Shown: piece by piece, positions 17,260-26,110 of the stretch
Layout: every line of letters begins with the position of its first letter
How positions within the stretch are numbered: the stretch's first letter is position 1
Origin: Microbacterium pumilum
GTDB lineage: Bacteria; Actinomycetota; Actinomycetes; Actinomycetales; Microbacteriaceae
Reading direction: 5' to 3'
DNA length: 64,000 nt
Assembly (NCBI RefSeq): GCF_039530225.1
Contig: NZ_BAAAOH010000001.1
Span: 4,387,675 to 4,451,674 of the forward strand
Notes under the pieces: model-generated
The model's input: the letters and a program-made list of their open reading frames with translations, nothing else
Database searches by the model: none
Told to the model about the DNA's origin: nothing
Position numbers and translations under genes: made by a program

Positions 17260-18068
17260 GGTGACCCTTTCATTCGTTGCGCATTGACACCGATGACTAT
17301 TCGCCTGGTGTCGTCAGCGCGAGACAGAGTTGTCGAGCGCGGCAGGGACCATGAAACCCACGTCAGACCCGACAATCGGGCGGACAATCGAGGCACTTGT
17401 CGCGACGCGGTTCGATCGCGGAGCGGTGTCCCCCGAGAACGTTTGGCGAGGATTGCCAGAGCTGGGTGCTCTCGAATCAGAGAGGGAATCCACACGCTCG
17501 GATTGCGAACGTTGCGTCTCTCTCTTCGGTCAAACATGCACACGCGGCGAAGGTTTGCGCTCGTGCCGTTCAGCCACTTGGTTGGAGTCTAGGAGCCCAC
17601 ACAGCAGCTGTCTGTCACCCGAATGGTGGACACGCACCTCTCGCTGGAGCTGTGATACGTATGCCGCAAACCGGGCTCTCGATCGTCGTTCGTGGCCTCA
17701 AGCGTGAGCAACAGCTGAAGGCCTGGGCCACTGCGACCTCGTTCTCACCTCACTCTCGAACGTCGTCGAAACTCCCGCAAACTTTGCTGACATTCGCGCC
17801 ATTCTGCGTTTCCATCCGTGAAATCGACTGCGCAAGTTGGTGCGACATCTACGACCGCAGGCCTGAAGGCCTCAGCCAGCGAAGTGCGATTCAGCAATGT
17901 GGTCACACGATGTGCGATGAAGGCAGGGCGCCCAATCTCGGCGAGCGTCACGTCGGATCCTTCAACGGGCTGGGCTCGGCCCCTCACCGCGATGGGTGCG
18001 GGGCTCGGTGGACGGTGGCGCCGCCGGCGGGATGGAGAGTTGGCGGGTCTGCGCGATAGGGTCCCGCC
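17260..18068. other. 809-base gap without an assignable gene
   Basis: Several long open frames exist on both strands (for example 17397-18059 plus), but their residue usage is Cys/Arg/Ser-rich and unlike a real protein. Between about 17745 and 18060 a minus-strand frame reads more naturally (TLAEIGRPAFIAHRVTTLLN) but lacks a start. It may be a decayed gene. Just before the methyltransferase, TGGCGGG (18039-18045) and CCCGCCA (18063-18069) can pair and would hide its start. Confidence 0.35.
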
Positions 18069-18848
18069 ATGACCGAGCTCCCTGAACATGTCGCTGTCAA
18101 TCGTGAGTACTGGGACGGTATGGCTCATGAGTGGGTCGACGCGGGTGAGCGCGCCTGGGATCAGGTCGAACCCACCTGGGGTCAGTGGGGTATCCGCGAG
18201 AACGAGATCCACCTGCTTCCTGAAGACATGACCGGGATGCGTGCCATCGAACTGGGATGTGGGACCGCCTATGTGTCCGCGTGGATGGCACGACGCGGAG
18301 CGTCGGTCACCGGAATCGACAACTCGGCCGCGCAACTCCGCACCGCCCAGCGACTCTCCGCGCAGCACGGTGTCGTCCTCGAACTCATCCACGGCAACGC
18401 CGAGACGGTCCCGATGCCCGGCGACTCCTTCGACTTCGCGATCAGCGAATACGGAGCGGCCATCTGGGCCGACCCCTACCAGTGGATTCCCGAAGCCCAC
18501 CGGCTGTTGCGGCAGGGAGGGACGCTGGTGTTCCTCGGCAGCCACATCTTCGTGGGCCTGTGCTCTCCGGTCGACGGCTCATACCCGATCACCCGCCGAC
18601 TGGAGCGGCCATACTTCGGCAGCCACAGGCTCGACTGGCGGGACGCCGTGGATGACCCGGGCGGCATCGAGTTCACGCTGACTTTCTCGGAGTGGATCAA
18701 ACTCTTTGTAGGGACGGGATTCGAGATCGTCGATCTGATCGAGATCCAGGCTCCTGCCGACGCGACCGGTTCGCGATCAGGTATCTCTGCAGACTGGGCA
18801 CGAGACTTCCCCAACGAGCATGTCTGGACGCTTCGCAAGAAGTCCTGA
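18069..18848 (+). CDS. Class I SAM-dependent methyltransferase
   Basis: 259 residues. Motif I is AIELGCGTAYVSAWMARRGA, motif II TGIDNSAAQLRTAQRLS, motif III region DSFDFAISEYGAAIWADPYQ, and a post-motif strand GGTLVFLGSH. This is a Methyltransf_11 fold. The N-terminus EHVAVNREYWDGMAHEWVDA is typical of actinobacterial small-molecule methyltransferases. The substrate is unknown. No operon partner: the next gene is 176 bases downstream. Confidence 0.92.
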   Translation: MTELPEHVAVNREYWDGMAHEWVDAGERAWDQVEPTWGQWGIRENEIHLLPEDMTGMRAIELGCGTAYVSAWMARRGASVTGIDNSAAQLRTAQRLSAQHGVVLELIHGNAETVPMPGDSFDFAISEYGAAIWADPYQWIPEAHRLLRQGGTLVFLGSHIFVGLCSPVDGSYPITRRLERPYFGSHRLDWRDAVDDPGGIEFTLTFSEWIKLFVGTGFEIVDLIEIQAPADATGSRSGISADWARDFPNEHVWTLRKKS

Positions 18849-18910
18849 CTCGGACAGCTCGCCCAGTTGAATCCGCCTCAGTCACTCATTGTCCAAACGG
18901 CGAGCGCACG

Positions 18911-18966
18911 GGATCCTCAAACGGGCCGTGCCCGCATGGGGGACCTCGGGTGTGCGGGCATGGCCG
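18911..18966 (+). repeat. Intergenic repeat family, copy D
   Basis: Begins GATCCTCAAACGGGCCGTGC and continues with CCCGCATGGGGGACCTCGGG and TGCGGGCATGG. Shares a 13-base identity (CGGGCCGTGCCCG) with copy C and GATCCTCAAA with copy E. Confidence 0.6.
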
Positions 18967-19024
18967 CGTTAGATCGGGACGCGGACCTGGGCGTTCGGTG
19001 CGCTGAGCGGGGCAGGATTGGAGC

Positions 19025-19375
19025 ATGGTCGAGATCTCGGATGATGACTTCGAGCGCATGGTGTCCGAGGTGTTCAACGCTCTGCCCGACGACATCCTCC
19101 GCGGTCTCGAGAACGTCGGGATCGTCATCGAAAACCAGCCTGTGGGGCAACGGCCACGGCTGTTCGGGCTGTACCGCGGGCATCCGCTGACAACACGCGG
19201 GGTTTACGGTTTCGGGGAGCTTCCCGACCGGATCACGTTGTACAAGAACAACATGCAGGAGCACAGCGCTGACCTCGACGCGCTGCGTACGCGGGTGCAC
19301 ATCACACTCGTGCACGAGATCGGTCACTACTTCGGGCTCGACGACGCCCGGCTGCAGGAGCTCGGCTGGGCATAG
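19025..19375 (+). CDS. Metallopeptidase family protein (MMP-like zincin)
   Basis: 116 residues. The zinc motif VHEIGHYFGLDDARL (His97, Glu98, His101 and a downstream Asp) is the minimal zincin signature HExxHxxGxxD. The preceding part, DDFERMVSEVFNALPDDILR and LFGLYRGHPLTTRGVYGFGE, matches the short actinobacterial metallopeptidase (formerly DUF1025/UPF0054-like) family. Probably cytoplasmic since no signal peptide is present. Natural substrate unknown. Monocistronic. Confidence 0.9.
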   Translation: MVEISDDDFERMVSEVFNALPDDILRGLENVGIVIENQPVGQRPRLFGLYRGHPLTTRGVYGFGELPDRITLYKNNMQEHSADLDALRTRVHITLVHEIGHYFGLDDARLQELGWA

Positions 19376-19464
19376 CACGCAGCGACCCAGGCGGAGGAAT
19401 GCCGAGGCGCGTGGATGGGGTGTGCCGGACTGCACCCATCACGCTGTACAGCCGCGTCCATACC

Positions 19465-19541
19465 CGATCCTCAAAACGTGCGGCGCCCGCTTGAGGGAGC
19501 CCTCCAGGCGACCGATTCGCATCCTTAAGCGGGCCATGCCG
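19465..19541 (+). repeat. Intergenic repeat family, copy E
   Basis: GATCCTCAAA...GCCCGCTTGAGGGA...GGCGACCGATTCGCATCC and TTAAGCGGGCCATGCC. It looks like the most complete copy: two inverted half-sites (ATCCTCAAA and TTGAGGGA; CATCCTTAAGCGGGC). It lies in the 250-base gap between the metallopeptidase and the lipoprotein gene. Confidence 0.6.
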
Positions 19542-19625
19542 ATTGGATTGCGGACAGTCGACCTCTGTCCGTCGACCGCACCGATGAGATGCCGTGACGA
19601 AGGGGGAACGGTGGATGGGTGAAAC

Positions 19626-20405
19626 CTAGGATGAAAACGCGAAGTCGTCCACCACGGCCGATAATTGGTCCAAAGTCGCAGGGGCGGCGTCGATGTCGTC
19701 CACCTCAATGACCAGGACTTCTCCGTCGTAATCGAGGAGGTAGAGCCGCAACGTCATGTCGGGGATGACGCCGTGGGCCAGGGACGAAGGAGCGACGCCG
19801 ATGAAGAGCAAAAATACCGGCACCTGCTCGCCGGATTCGGGATCAGTGCAGGAAGGCATTGTCGCCCCGTCGGCAATGCGAACGTCGACACGCTGCCCCT
19901 CAAGCCCACCTATTGAGGTCGCCACCGGGTCCGACACGGTAAGCGCCGATTGCTTGCCCAACCACTGGACGATGGCATCCGGCGTTGCCTCTACGCCGGG
20001 AACAGCCTCCAGGTCATCGCATGTGCCGCCATCCGTGAACTGCGCCGCGACGATCGACGTATACACGCCGAGGTAGTCCGAGGTCCCCGCGTTCACCCCT
20101 GCGAGCGACTGATCCGGCGGCACGAGCAGGAAGTTGCCCGGAGTGTCCTCCAGGTTCGACCAGCCCTCAACGGGCACCGAGTAGCTCAGCGTCGGAATGA
20201 AAGACACGGTGGTATAGCGCTCCCCGGAGGTCAACGACCCCAGACAATTCTGCCCTTCGGGATTTGGACACGTGGGGCGACTTGACGCTGACGCTGACGC
20301 TGACATGGACGGTGGGCTTGAGGATTCCGGCTGCGCCGTACAACCGACTGCTGCGAGTATCGCGCATGCGAGCAGCCCCGCAGCAAGCACGCGTCGTCGA
20401 AGCAT
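19626..20405 (-). CDS. Lipoprotein of unknown function
   Basis: 259 residues. Signal peptide MLRRRVLAAGLLACAILAAV with lipobox AAVGC, then a Ser/Ala linker encoded in part by a short GCTGAC-type tandem repeat (20285-20307). The mature domain (FIPTLSYSVPVEGWSNLEDT; NFLLVPPDQSLAGVNAGTSD; LYLLDYDGEVLVIEVDDIDA) resembles secreted actinobacterial proteins with a CAP-like beta fold of unknown role. Expected at the outer face of the cytoplasmic membrane. Monocistronic. Confidence 0.78.
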   Translation of the reverse strand: MLRRRVLAAGLLACAILAAVGCTAQPESSSPPSMSASASASSRPTCPNPEGQNCLGSLTSGERYTTVSFIPTLSYSVPVEGWSNLEDTPGNFLLVPPDQSLAGVNAGTSDYLGVYTSIVAAQFTDGGTCDDLEAVPGVEATPDAIVQWLGKQSALTVSDPVATSIGGLEGQRVDVRIADGATMPSCTDPESGEQVPVFLLFIGVAPSSLAHGVIPDMTLRLYLLDYDGEVLVIEVDDIDAAPATLDQLSAVVDDFAFSS

Positions 20406-20436
20406 GCGCTCAGGCTAGCCCTCCACGCCGTTCCTA

Positions 20437-20488
20437 GAGATCCGTAATCGGGCAATGCACGAAGCGGGCTCGGTGGCGGGCATTCGCC
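20437..20488 (+). repeat. Intergenic repeat family, copy G (diverged)
   Basis: GATCCGTAATCGGGCAATGC then ACGAAGCGGGCTCGGTGGCG and GGCATTCGCC. Aligns with copy D (GATCC, CGGGC..TGC.CG, GGCGGGCAT). It lies in the 260-base gap before the glycosyltransferase; nothing else recognised there. Confidence 0.45.
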
Positions 20489-20665
20489 TGCTGGGTTGCT
20501 TCCCGTTCGTATACCGGCCTGCGTCGGGGAGTGCTGAGCCCACCAGAGGCCGCGCCTGTCGGCGGTTGGGGCGTACCGGTGGTGGAGGCGTGCGGATTGT
20601 GAACGCCGGCGCCGCGCCGGGCTGCCGGTCGCGGCATCCTGGTTCCGCACGGCATCCTGAGTCGT

Positions 20666-21967
20666 ATGGCCCGCTTCCTGCTCTCGGCAATGCCGTTCAC
20701 GGGGCACATCAACCCCATTCGCGCCGTGGCGAGTGCGCTCGTCGCTCGCGGACACGATGTGCGCGTCTATTCCGGCGAGGCGTTCCGCGCGCCCGTCGAG
20801 TCGACGGGCGCCCGGCTCGTCCCGTGGCATCACGCTCCCGACTTCGATGAGAGTGACCTCGCCGCTACGTTCCCGCGGCTCCTGGGCAAGAAAGGGCTCA
20901 GCCAGCTCCTCATCAACGTCGAAGAGGTGTTCATCAACACCTCTGCAGCGCAGGTGCAGGATCTGCGGGACGAGTGGGTCAGGGAACCATGGGATGCGAT
21001 CGCCGGCGACGACGTCTCGATCGGCGCGGCGCTGTACGCCGAGCAGACCGGCGGCCCATGGGCAACGATCTCGATCACCCCGCTCAATCTCGCCGGACGG
21101 CAGGGCCCTCCCGCCGGACTGGGTCTGTGGCCCGGTACGAACCTGTTCACCAAGGCGAGGGACGCCGCCCTCCGCGCCACCGCACCGCTCATCGCCCGAC
21201 CGCTCGTGAAGGCCATCGCGAGATCCGAGGAATCCATCGGCCTGCGGCCGCGAGGGCTGACGATGGAGCAGATCGCCTTCTCACGACAGCTCATCGTCGC
21301 GAGCGGATCCCCACTGCTGGACTTCGAGCGCACCGACCGGCCCGACTTCCTGCACTTCGTCGGTGAACTCCGGATGCCGCCGCCGACGTCGGTTGCGCTG
21401 CCGGCGTGGTGGCGCGACCTCGAGGGCCGACGCGTCGTACACGTCACGCAGGGAACGCAGAACATCGATCCCGCCGACCTCATCGTGCCCACGCTCGAGG
21501 CCCTGGCCGACCGCGACGACCTGCTCGTGGTGGTCGCGACGGGCGTCCCCGAGGACGATGAACTGCCCTTCCCCGTACCCTCCAACACGCGCGTCGCAGG
21601 ATTCCTGCCTTACACCGAACTCCTCCCGCTCGTGGATGTCGCCCTCACGAACGGAGGATGGGGCGGGACGCTCGCGATGCTGGCCCACGACATCCCGCTC
21701 GTGATCGCGGGGGGAGACCTCGACAAACCCGAGATCGCCTCCCGCGTCGCATGGACCGGCGCAGCCGTCAACCTCAAGACCGGCACGCCAACCGCGGCCC
21801 AGGTCGCAGCCGGACTCGACACAGTCACGACAGATCCGTCATATCGGGATGCCGCAGCCCGCGTCGGCGCACAACTGCGGTTACTCGGCGGACCCGCCCA
21901 AGCGGCCGAACTGCTCGAACAGCTCGCCCAACCAGCGCACGAACCGACCCCTCGATCCGGCGCCTGA
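20666..21967 (+). CDS. Glycosyltransferase, UGT/MGT-like (GT1)
   Basis: 433 residues. GT-B fold enzyme that transfers a sugar from a nucleotide donor, typically to a small hydrophobic acceptor. Seen: N-terminal MARFLLSAMPFTGHINPIRA, the H-x-N-P signature with catalytic His, and in the C-terminal half VRVAGFLPYTELLPLVDVAL... with TNGGWGGTLAMLAHDIPLVI, which corresponds to the nucleotide-sugar region of macrolide glycosyltransferases (H-x-G-G-x-G-T with Asn for His). The HGG to NGG change is common in this clade. Acceptor unknown; may glycosylate an antibiotic or lipid. Confidence 0.88.
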   Translation: MARFLLSAMPFTGHINPIRAVASALVARGHDVRVYSGEAFRAPVESTGARLVPWHHAPDFDESDLAATFPRLLGKKGLSQLLINVEEVFINTSAAQVQDLRDEWVREPWDAIAGDDVSIGAALYAEQTGGPWATISITPLNLAGRQGPPAGLGLWPGTNLFTKARDAALRATAPLIARPLVKAIARSEESIGLRPRGLTMEQIAFSRQLIVASGSPLLDFERTDRPDFLHFVGELRMPPPTSVALPAWWRDLEGRRVVHVTQGTQNIDPADLIVPTLEALADRDDLLVVVATGVPEDDELPFPVPSNTRVAGFLPYTELLPLVDVALTNGGWGGTLAMLAHDIPLVIAGGDLDKPEIASRVAWTGAAVNLKTGTPTAAQVAAGLDTVTTDPSYRDAAARVGAQLRLLGGPAQAAELLEQLAQPAHEPTPRSGA

Positions 21968-22027
21968 CACCGCGTTCTCAAGCATCTCCGGCTCCCCACG
22001 CCGTCGCCAGCCGCGATGGTTCATCGG

Positions 22028-22107
22028 GACCCTATGCGTGCCATGCCCGCTTGAGGGACTGCCGCGTCCGGCCGATTGGGAGTCCTCACCGGGCATCCCT
22101 ATGCGCT
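22028..22107 (+). repeat. Intergenic repeat family, copy F
   Basis: GCCCGCTTGAGGGA is identical to part of copy E (shared core CCCGCTTGAGGGA); CCGGCCGATT and CACCGGGCATCCCTA follow in the same order as the second half of E. It lies between the glycosyltransferase stop and the kinase gene and overlaps no gene. Confidence 0.55.
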
Positions 22108-22137
22108 GGCGATTGGCCGAAGCGCGGCATGTGGCTC

Positions 22138-23031
22138 TCACTGCGATGGGACGAAGATGTCCAACAGCCGCTGACATCTTGGCGGATCTTCGGTGAGGTG
22201 GTGACTGAGGCCCCACAGCAGATACGAGGTGCTGCGGATGATGACCCACTGGCGTGCGCGTTCGGGGGGGATATTTGCTTCGCCGGTGAAGATGTCGAAG
22301 AGTCGCAAGACTTCGGCGTCGTCGGCGATCTCATCCAATCGGCTCCAAAGGATGCGCCCGAGGTCGTACTCCGTGTCGCCTCGAAGGAGCACCGGGTCAA
22401 CGACGATCCAAGGCGCGCGTGTGCCGCCGAGGACTTGGTCGAAGTGGAGATCACCATTCACAGCCAGTGATTCAGGACGCTCGTGGGCTCGGTCCTCGGC
22501 GCATCTCATCGCCGCGTCGAGTTGGCGTCGCGCAAGTGGGCGGTCAAGCGCAGCCCAGTCTCGTTCGAAAGACTCGAGATGCTCGGTAGCGACCTGATCC
22601 GTGCCTCGCACCGTGGTAGGCACAGCGACCGCGAGGCTGATGGCCAGCTGAGCGAGGACGACGATCGCCCGTTCGAGCGGCTCACCGGCAAGGCTCCGTC
22701 CTCCATCGAGGCGCTCCAGGAGCATCGCGCCGTTCTCCGCATCGACGTCGAACAGGCGAACAGTCCCGCGGCCATCCCACACGCGCAACGCGGCCGCTTC
22801 TGCTGCGACATCATCTCCGGGCGGCGCCAACCGCAGGATCAGCGGCTCGCCATCCCGGTCCACCGGCACAACGAGCGCATTCGAGCCGTGCATCACGGCC
22901 CCGTCCACTCTCAGGCCCCAATCGCGACACTGAACGTCCACGCGCTCAGGCAGTGCCTCCAACCACTCGCTGCCAGTCGCATCGTGCCACCAGCGCGGCA
23001 TTCGACGAAACGATTGCGGCACCGTGATCAT
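22138..23031 (-). CDS. APH(6)/hydroxyurea-phosphotransferase-like kinase
   Basis: 297 residues. Small-molecule kinase of the aminoglycoside/hydroxyurea phosphotransferase family (streptomycin 6-kinase clade). Seen: MPRWWHDATGSEWLEALPER, LILRLAPPGDD (ATP-binding Lys replaced by Arg in this strand or supplied elsewhere), and the catalytic loop LAVNGDLHFDQVLGG followed by APWIVVDPVLLRGDTEYDLG. Asp of GDLH is kept; Gln in place of the usual Asn (D-x-x-x-x-N) is a known variant of this subgroup. Substrate cannot be inferred; resistance would need testing. Confidence 0.85.
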   Translation of the reverse strand: MITVPQSFRRMPRWWHDATGSEWLEALPERVDVQCRDWGLRVDGAVMHGSNALVVPVDRDGEPLILRLAPPGDDVAAEAAALRVWDGRGTVRLFDVDAENGAMLLERLDGGRSLAGEPLERAIVVLAQLAISLAVAVPTTVRGTDQVATEHLESFERDWAALDRPLARRQLDAAMRCAEDRAHERPESLAVNGDLHFDQVLGGTRAPWIVVDPVLLRGDTEYDLGRILWSRLDEIADDAEVLRLFDIFTGEANIPPERARQWVIIRSTSYLLWGLSHHLTEDPPRCQRLLDIFVPSQ

Positions 23032-23154
23032 CGCCCGAGCCTAAGCGAGCGGCCACAACGGTCGCGTCCAAGACGGCCACCGCGGGCTGGGCGATGGACC
23101 AGGCCGGATCTGAGTTGTCTGGCAATCCCAGTCCCATTGCGAGCGGTGCTCAGA

Positions 23155-23499
23155 TCAGATCTGGTCGACGCGCGGAACACGAACGGTCCACCCGACGCGC
23201 TGGAGTGCCTGTGCGAGGCGGACTGGTGCGACATGCGCGACCTGGATTGACGCATCCGAACACACATCAACCGCGATTGGCGGGTGGATCAGCGAATCGT
23301 GGGATCTGCACTTCGGCCCACGCATTCTGGCCGACGGGCACACGCGGATACGCGGTCCTGGTGTTCTCGACGGCGCCATCTGACGCGAAGGCGATGACCT
23401 CGAGCGCCTCGAGCTTCGTGACGGGCAGGTCCACGACCAGGGTCACCACGAAAGGCGCGCTCTGGACGCAGCCGCTGCGACGAGGTCGCCTCTGGGCAT
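23155..23499 (-). pseudogene. Hypothetical gene with two compensating single-base frameshifts
   Basis: Read in one frame from ATG 23499 the product begins MPRGDLVAAAASRARL and stops; adding one T to the TTT run near 23452 opens a protein-like frame (VVTLVVDLPVTKLEALEVIA; NAWAEVQIPRFADP); removing one C from the CCC run near 23284 continues it with IAVDVCSDASIQVAHVAPVR to the TGA at 23155. Net phase is kept, giving about 113 residues. No family recognised. Broken gene or sequencing indels; inference from frame behaviour. Confidence 0.4.
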
Positions 23500-23902
23500 A
23501 TCGATCGCGCGTTGCGTGTAGTCATGCGGGACACACAGAGGGGCTTCGTGCCTCCCGCAACGCATTGTTCGCCGAGTGGGAGCTCTGATTCGAACAGCCC
23601 ACCCATGGGTCTTCGGCTGCGGCTGCGAGCCGACTACGACCTCACCTCATTCAACGGCCCCTCGCGCGCGTCCCAGGAGACGCTTTCGAAGTCGTCAATA
23701 CAGGGCCCGTTCGGACGGAGTAGCTGCAGGCAGGTCGGGGATCATCGGTTCCATAGTCGTCGCGCCCTCCAGCCCGCGGTTTTGAGCCGGTCCACAGATG
23801 TTCCGCGCGCCGTTGGGTTGACACGAAGGCCCTTGCAGGCGGAGACCGGCAGGAGCACACTGGCGAGTGGCCGCGCCGGTGCGGCCCCTTGGAGGAAAGC
23901 CC
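23500..23902. other. 400-base gap before the secreted-protein gene
   Basis: No complete gene supported. A T-loop-like GTTCGAATC occurs on the minus strand near 23590, but flanking bases do not form a tRNA arm. Several open frames are Arg/Ser/Pro-rich artefacts. Confidence 0.35.
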
Positions 23903-24202
23903 ATGCGCCGTTCCATCCTCATCACCGCGGCGATCGCGGCGCTCGTCGTCAGCCCCGCGACGTCGTCTTCCGCCACCGAACCCGCGGCCGTGACAGGTTG
24001 TCCCGCAAGCAACCAGGTCCTGGTCGTCGCGGACCTCAGCGCGTTGGGCTACCGGGTCCCGGCGCAGGTGGACTCCGAAGGCAACGCGAACGGCCTCGTC
24101 TGCGCCAAGCCCTTCAATCCGGTTGTCCAGGCGAGGGTGTGCGAGGACATCGTCTGCGCGGGTGTGCTCTACCGCTTCCGTGACGACGACCTGACCCCGT
24201 AG
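23903..24202 (+). CDS. Small secreted protein (99 aa)
   Basis: Signal peptide MRRSILITAAIAALVVSPAT, likely cut near SSSA-TE (about residue 25). The mature part of about 75 residues has four Cys (CPASNQ, VCAKPF, VCEDIVCAG) that could form two disulfides. A perfect GGAGG lies before the ATG. Exported by Sec. No family recognised; the size and Cys pattern recall small extracellular proteins of Actinobacteria. Confidence 0.75.
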   Translation: MRRSILITAAIAALVVSPATSSSATEPAAVTGCPASNQVLVVADLSALGYRVPAQVDSEGNANGLVCAKPFNPVVQARVCEDIVCAGVLYRFRDDDLTP

Positions 24203-24447
24203 TCTCCAAGGCAGAAGGGGCCCCCTCGAGCTGCCGATCGTTCAATCCGCGCTCGAAGAGGCGCTCATGACTGTCGGCCGTGGCGAAGTAGGGTGCAGCC
24301 TGGGCAAATCGCCGGAGCCCGCGATTCTCGACTGGCGACGAGAATGCCAGCGACGAAAGTGCCGTGCATGCAGGCGCTGCTGCCGTAGCGTCGAAGGTGT
24401 AGCACTGACGTAGTCGATCCGCCGCTTGCCTCGGAGGTGATACTCGA

Positions 24448-25197
24448 ATGGATGATCACACTGTGATCGGCCGCGTACTCGAAATCCTGGACGCAGTGGG
24501 GTCTCGCGACTATATCGGGCTGGCCGAGATCACGGTCATGACGTCCATACCGAAGCCCACGGTGCGCCGAATTGCCGAGGATCTCGTACGGCGCGGGAAG
24601 CTTGAGCGGTCGCCACTCGGCTACGGTCTCGGGTCGTTGCGGAACATCGCGCATCAAGCGCCGCCGTACCATTTAGCCAGCGTTGGCACACTGCTCGATT
24701 CGCTCCGCGACCGCTTCGGCGGGGTCGCGTGGTTCAGCTCCACCAGCGATCGGGCGTTGACCCAGCCAACCCTCGCTGTGTCGGAGCCCCCTCTCCGAAG
24801 TCTTGTTGCCACGGCGTGGCCGGATCCGCGCAGCCGGCAGACATTCACTCAAACGGCGTACGGCCACGCTGTCCTCGCCGTGAGGCCAGACCTGCTCGAT
24901 CGTCTTGAGTTCTCAGAGCGGCGCGAAGGCATAGCGCCCAGACAGGCAGGTGTGGCCGAGCACGTGCGCCAAGGCCTCGATCGCGGAGCGTTCTTCTTCG
25001 AGGATGCGGCATCCGGCTGGAGGTGCGTGGCCGTACGCGGTGAGATCCGACCCCCGCCGGTACCGCACCGTGAGTCCACGCAGACGAACTCGGTGGGCGC
25101 CATCGTGGGCGTCATCGTGCCGCGTGTGCATACTCCCGCTCACGAGCTGATCGCAGGAGCACGAGCAATGTCCGAGTCGGTGCTGCATCTGGGCTAG
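24448..25197 (+). CDS. IclR-family transcriptional regulator
   Basis: 249 residues. N-terminal winged helix: IGRVLEILDAVGSRDYIGLA and ITVMTSIPKPTVRRIAEDLV, with the recognition helix at PKPTVRR. The linker GYGLGSLRNIA leads into a GAF-like IclR effector domain ending GVIVPRVHTPAHELIAGARA. Effector pocket residues cannot be read reliably. It is monocistronic and upstream of the unknown two-gene cassette (244 bases away), whose expression it could control. Confidence 0.88.
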   Translation: MDDHTVIGRVLEILDAVGSRDYIGLAEITVMTSIPKPTVRRIAEDLVRRGKLERSPLGYGLGSLRNIAHQAPPYHLASVGTLLDSLRDRFGGVAWFSSTSDRALTQPTLAVSEPPLRSLVATAWPDPRSRQTFTQTAYGHAVLAVRPDLLDRLEFSERREGIAPRQAGVAEHVRQGLDRGAFFFEDAASGWRCVAVRGEIRPPPVPHRESTQTNSVGAIVGVIVPRVHTPAHELIAGARAMSESVLHLG

Positions 25198-25440
25198 CTC
25201 CCGCCGGCCGTGTCACTCACTGACACGCACGGGTTCCTCGAGGTTGCGATCAGCCGCTATCTTTCGATTCAGACCGTAGGTCGTGCGGGTCGGCGTGTCG
25301 AGAGGCCTCTCTCTGCCCAGAGATTCGAGTCGAGCGAGAAGCTGCGCAGTGCCAAGAAGGATGAACTTGTCAACCAGACATCGGCGGCTCCAAGCCGGCG
25401 TCCCAGCTCTGCTTGACTTCACAGCTAAGGGGATCAGCTC

Positions 25441-26010
25441 ATGGCCAGCTTGGCTTGGTATGCAAAACAACTGTCGCTCGGAGTTGGTGCGCTAGGGGTG
25501 CTTCTCGCCTGGGATCGTCACGACACTGGGCCGTCAGCCGCTGATGATCCCGCAGGCAACGCGGCTGGCGACGTTGGTCTTTATTCCTGGGTTGGCTTTA
25601 CCAGCGGAAAGGCTTTCGCGAGCGCAAAGTCGAAGAGCCCCGTTCAGTTAGCCGAATCCGGACTGCCAGAGTGGCTCGGGGATCCCTTTCACGACTACGT
25701 CGTGCGTTTCGCCTTAACGAGCGGATCGACCGGACTTGGACCCTTCGTTTCCCAACACTTCGAGATCCAAGAAGGGGGCTCGCAGGTGTATGCATCGGAC
25801 GAGCCAATGGTCGAACTCGCGGACGGCTCGTTCGGGCTGACGAATCTGTCATTCTTTGATCGGGTTCGATATCACCCCTGGTTGGAACCCCTCGATGGTC
25901 CTGCCTACTTTCTTGGCCATAGCGCAGAGGGGCCGTGGCAGGCGAATGAGCTCTGGCGGCTCCTGATGACCCCAAACGAGACGCTGAAGACGCCACCGTT
26001 CTCCGACTAA
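25441..26010 (+). CDS. Unknown protein, first gene of a two-gene cassette (189 aa)
   Basis: A short hydrophobic N-terminus (LSLGVGALGVLLAWDRHD) may be a single membrane anchor. The remainder (LPEWLGDPFHDYVVRFALTS; GPFVSQHFEIQEGGSQVYAS; GSFGLTNLSFFDRVRYHPWL) reads as a beta-rich domain with many aromatic residues. Base composition is less GC-rich than neighbours. AAGGGGA precedes the ATG. It is followed 100 bases later by the LGFP-containing gene; together they look like a module acquired by transfer. No family recognised. Confidence 0.65.
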   Translation: MASLAWYAKQLSLGVGALGVLLAWDRHDTGPSAADDPAGNAAGDVGLYSWVGFTSGKAFASAKSKSPVQLAESGLPEWLGDPFHDYVVRFALTSGSTGLGPFVSQHFEIQEGGSQVYASDEPMVELADGSFGLTNLSFFDRVRYHPWLEPLDGPAYFLGHSAEGPWQANELWRLLMTPNETLKTPPFSD

Positions 26011-26110
26011 TCTGCCGTGGGCCGGATGCTCGGTCGCGGCGAGTGAACATCTCCCCCACCACCGACCTGCGGCTCAACCAGGTCGCACCGTACCGAGAGA
26101 GGAATATGAC

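Noticed and set aside
17397..18059. 220-codon open frame in the gap before the methyltransferase
   Set aside because: Cys/Ser/Arg-rich, no domain, no ribosome binding site; composition unlike true genes nearby.
23575..23610. T-loop-like GTTCGAATC on the minus strand suggesting a tRNA
   Set aside because: Only three of five stem pairs form and no anticodon or acceptor arm can be built.
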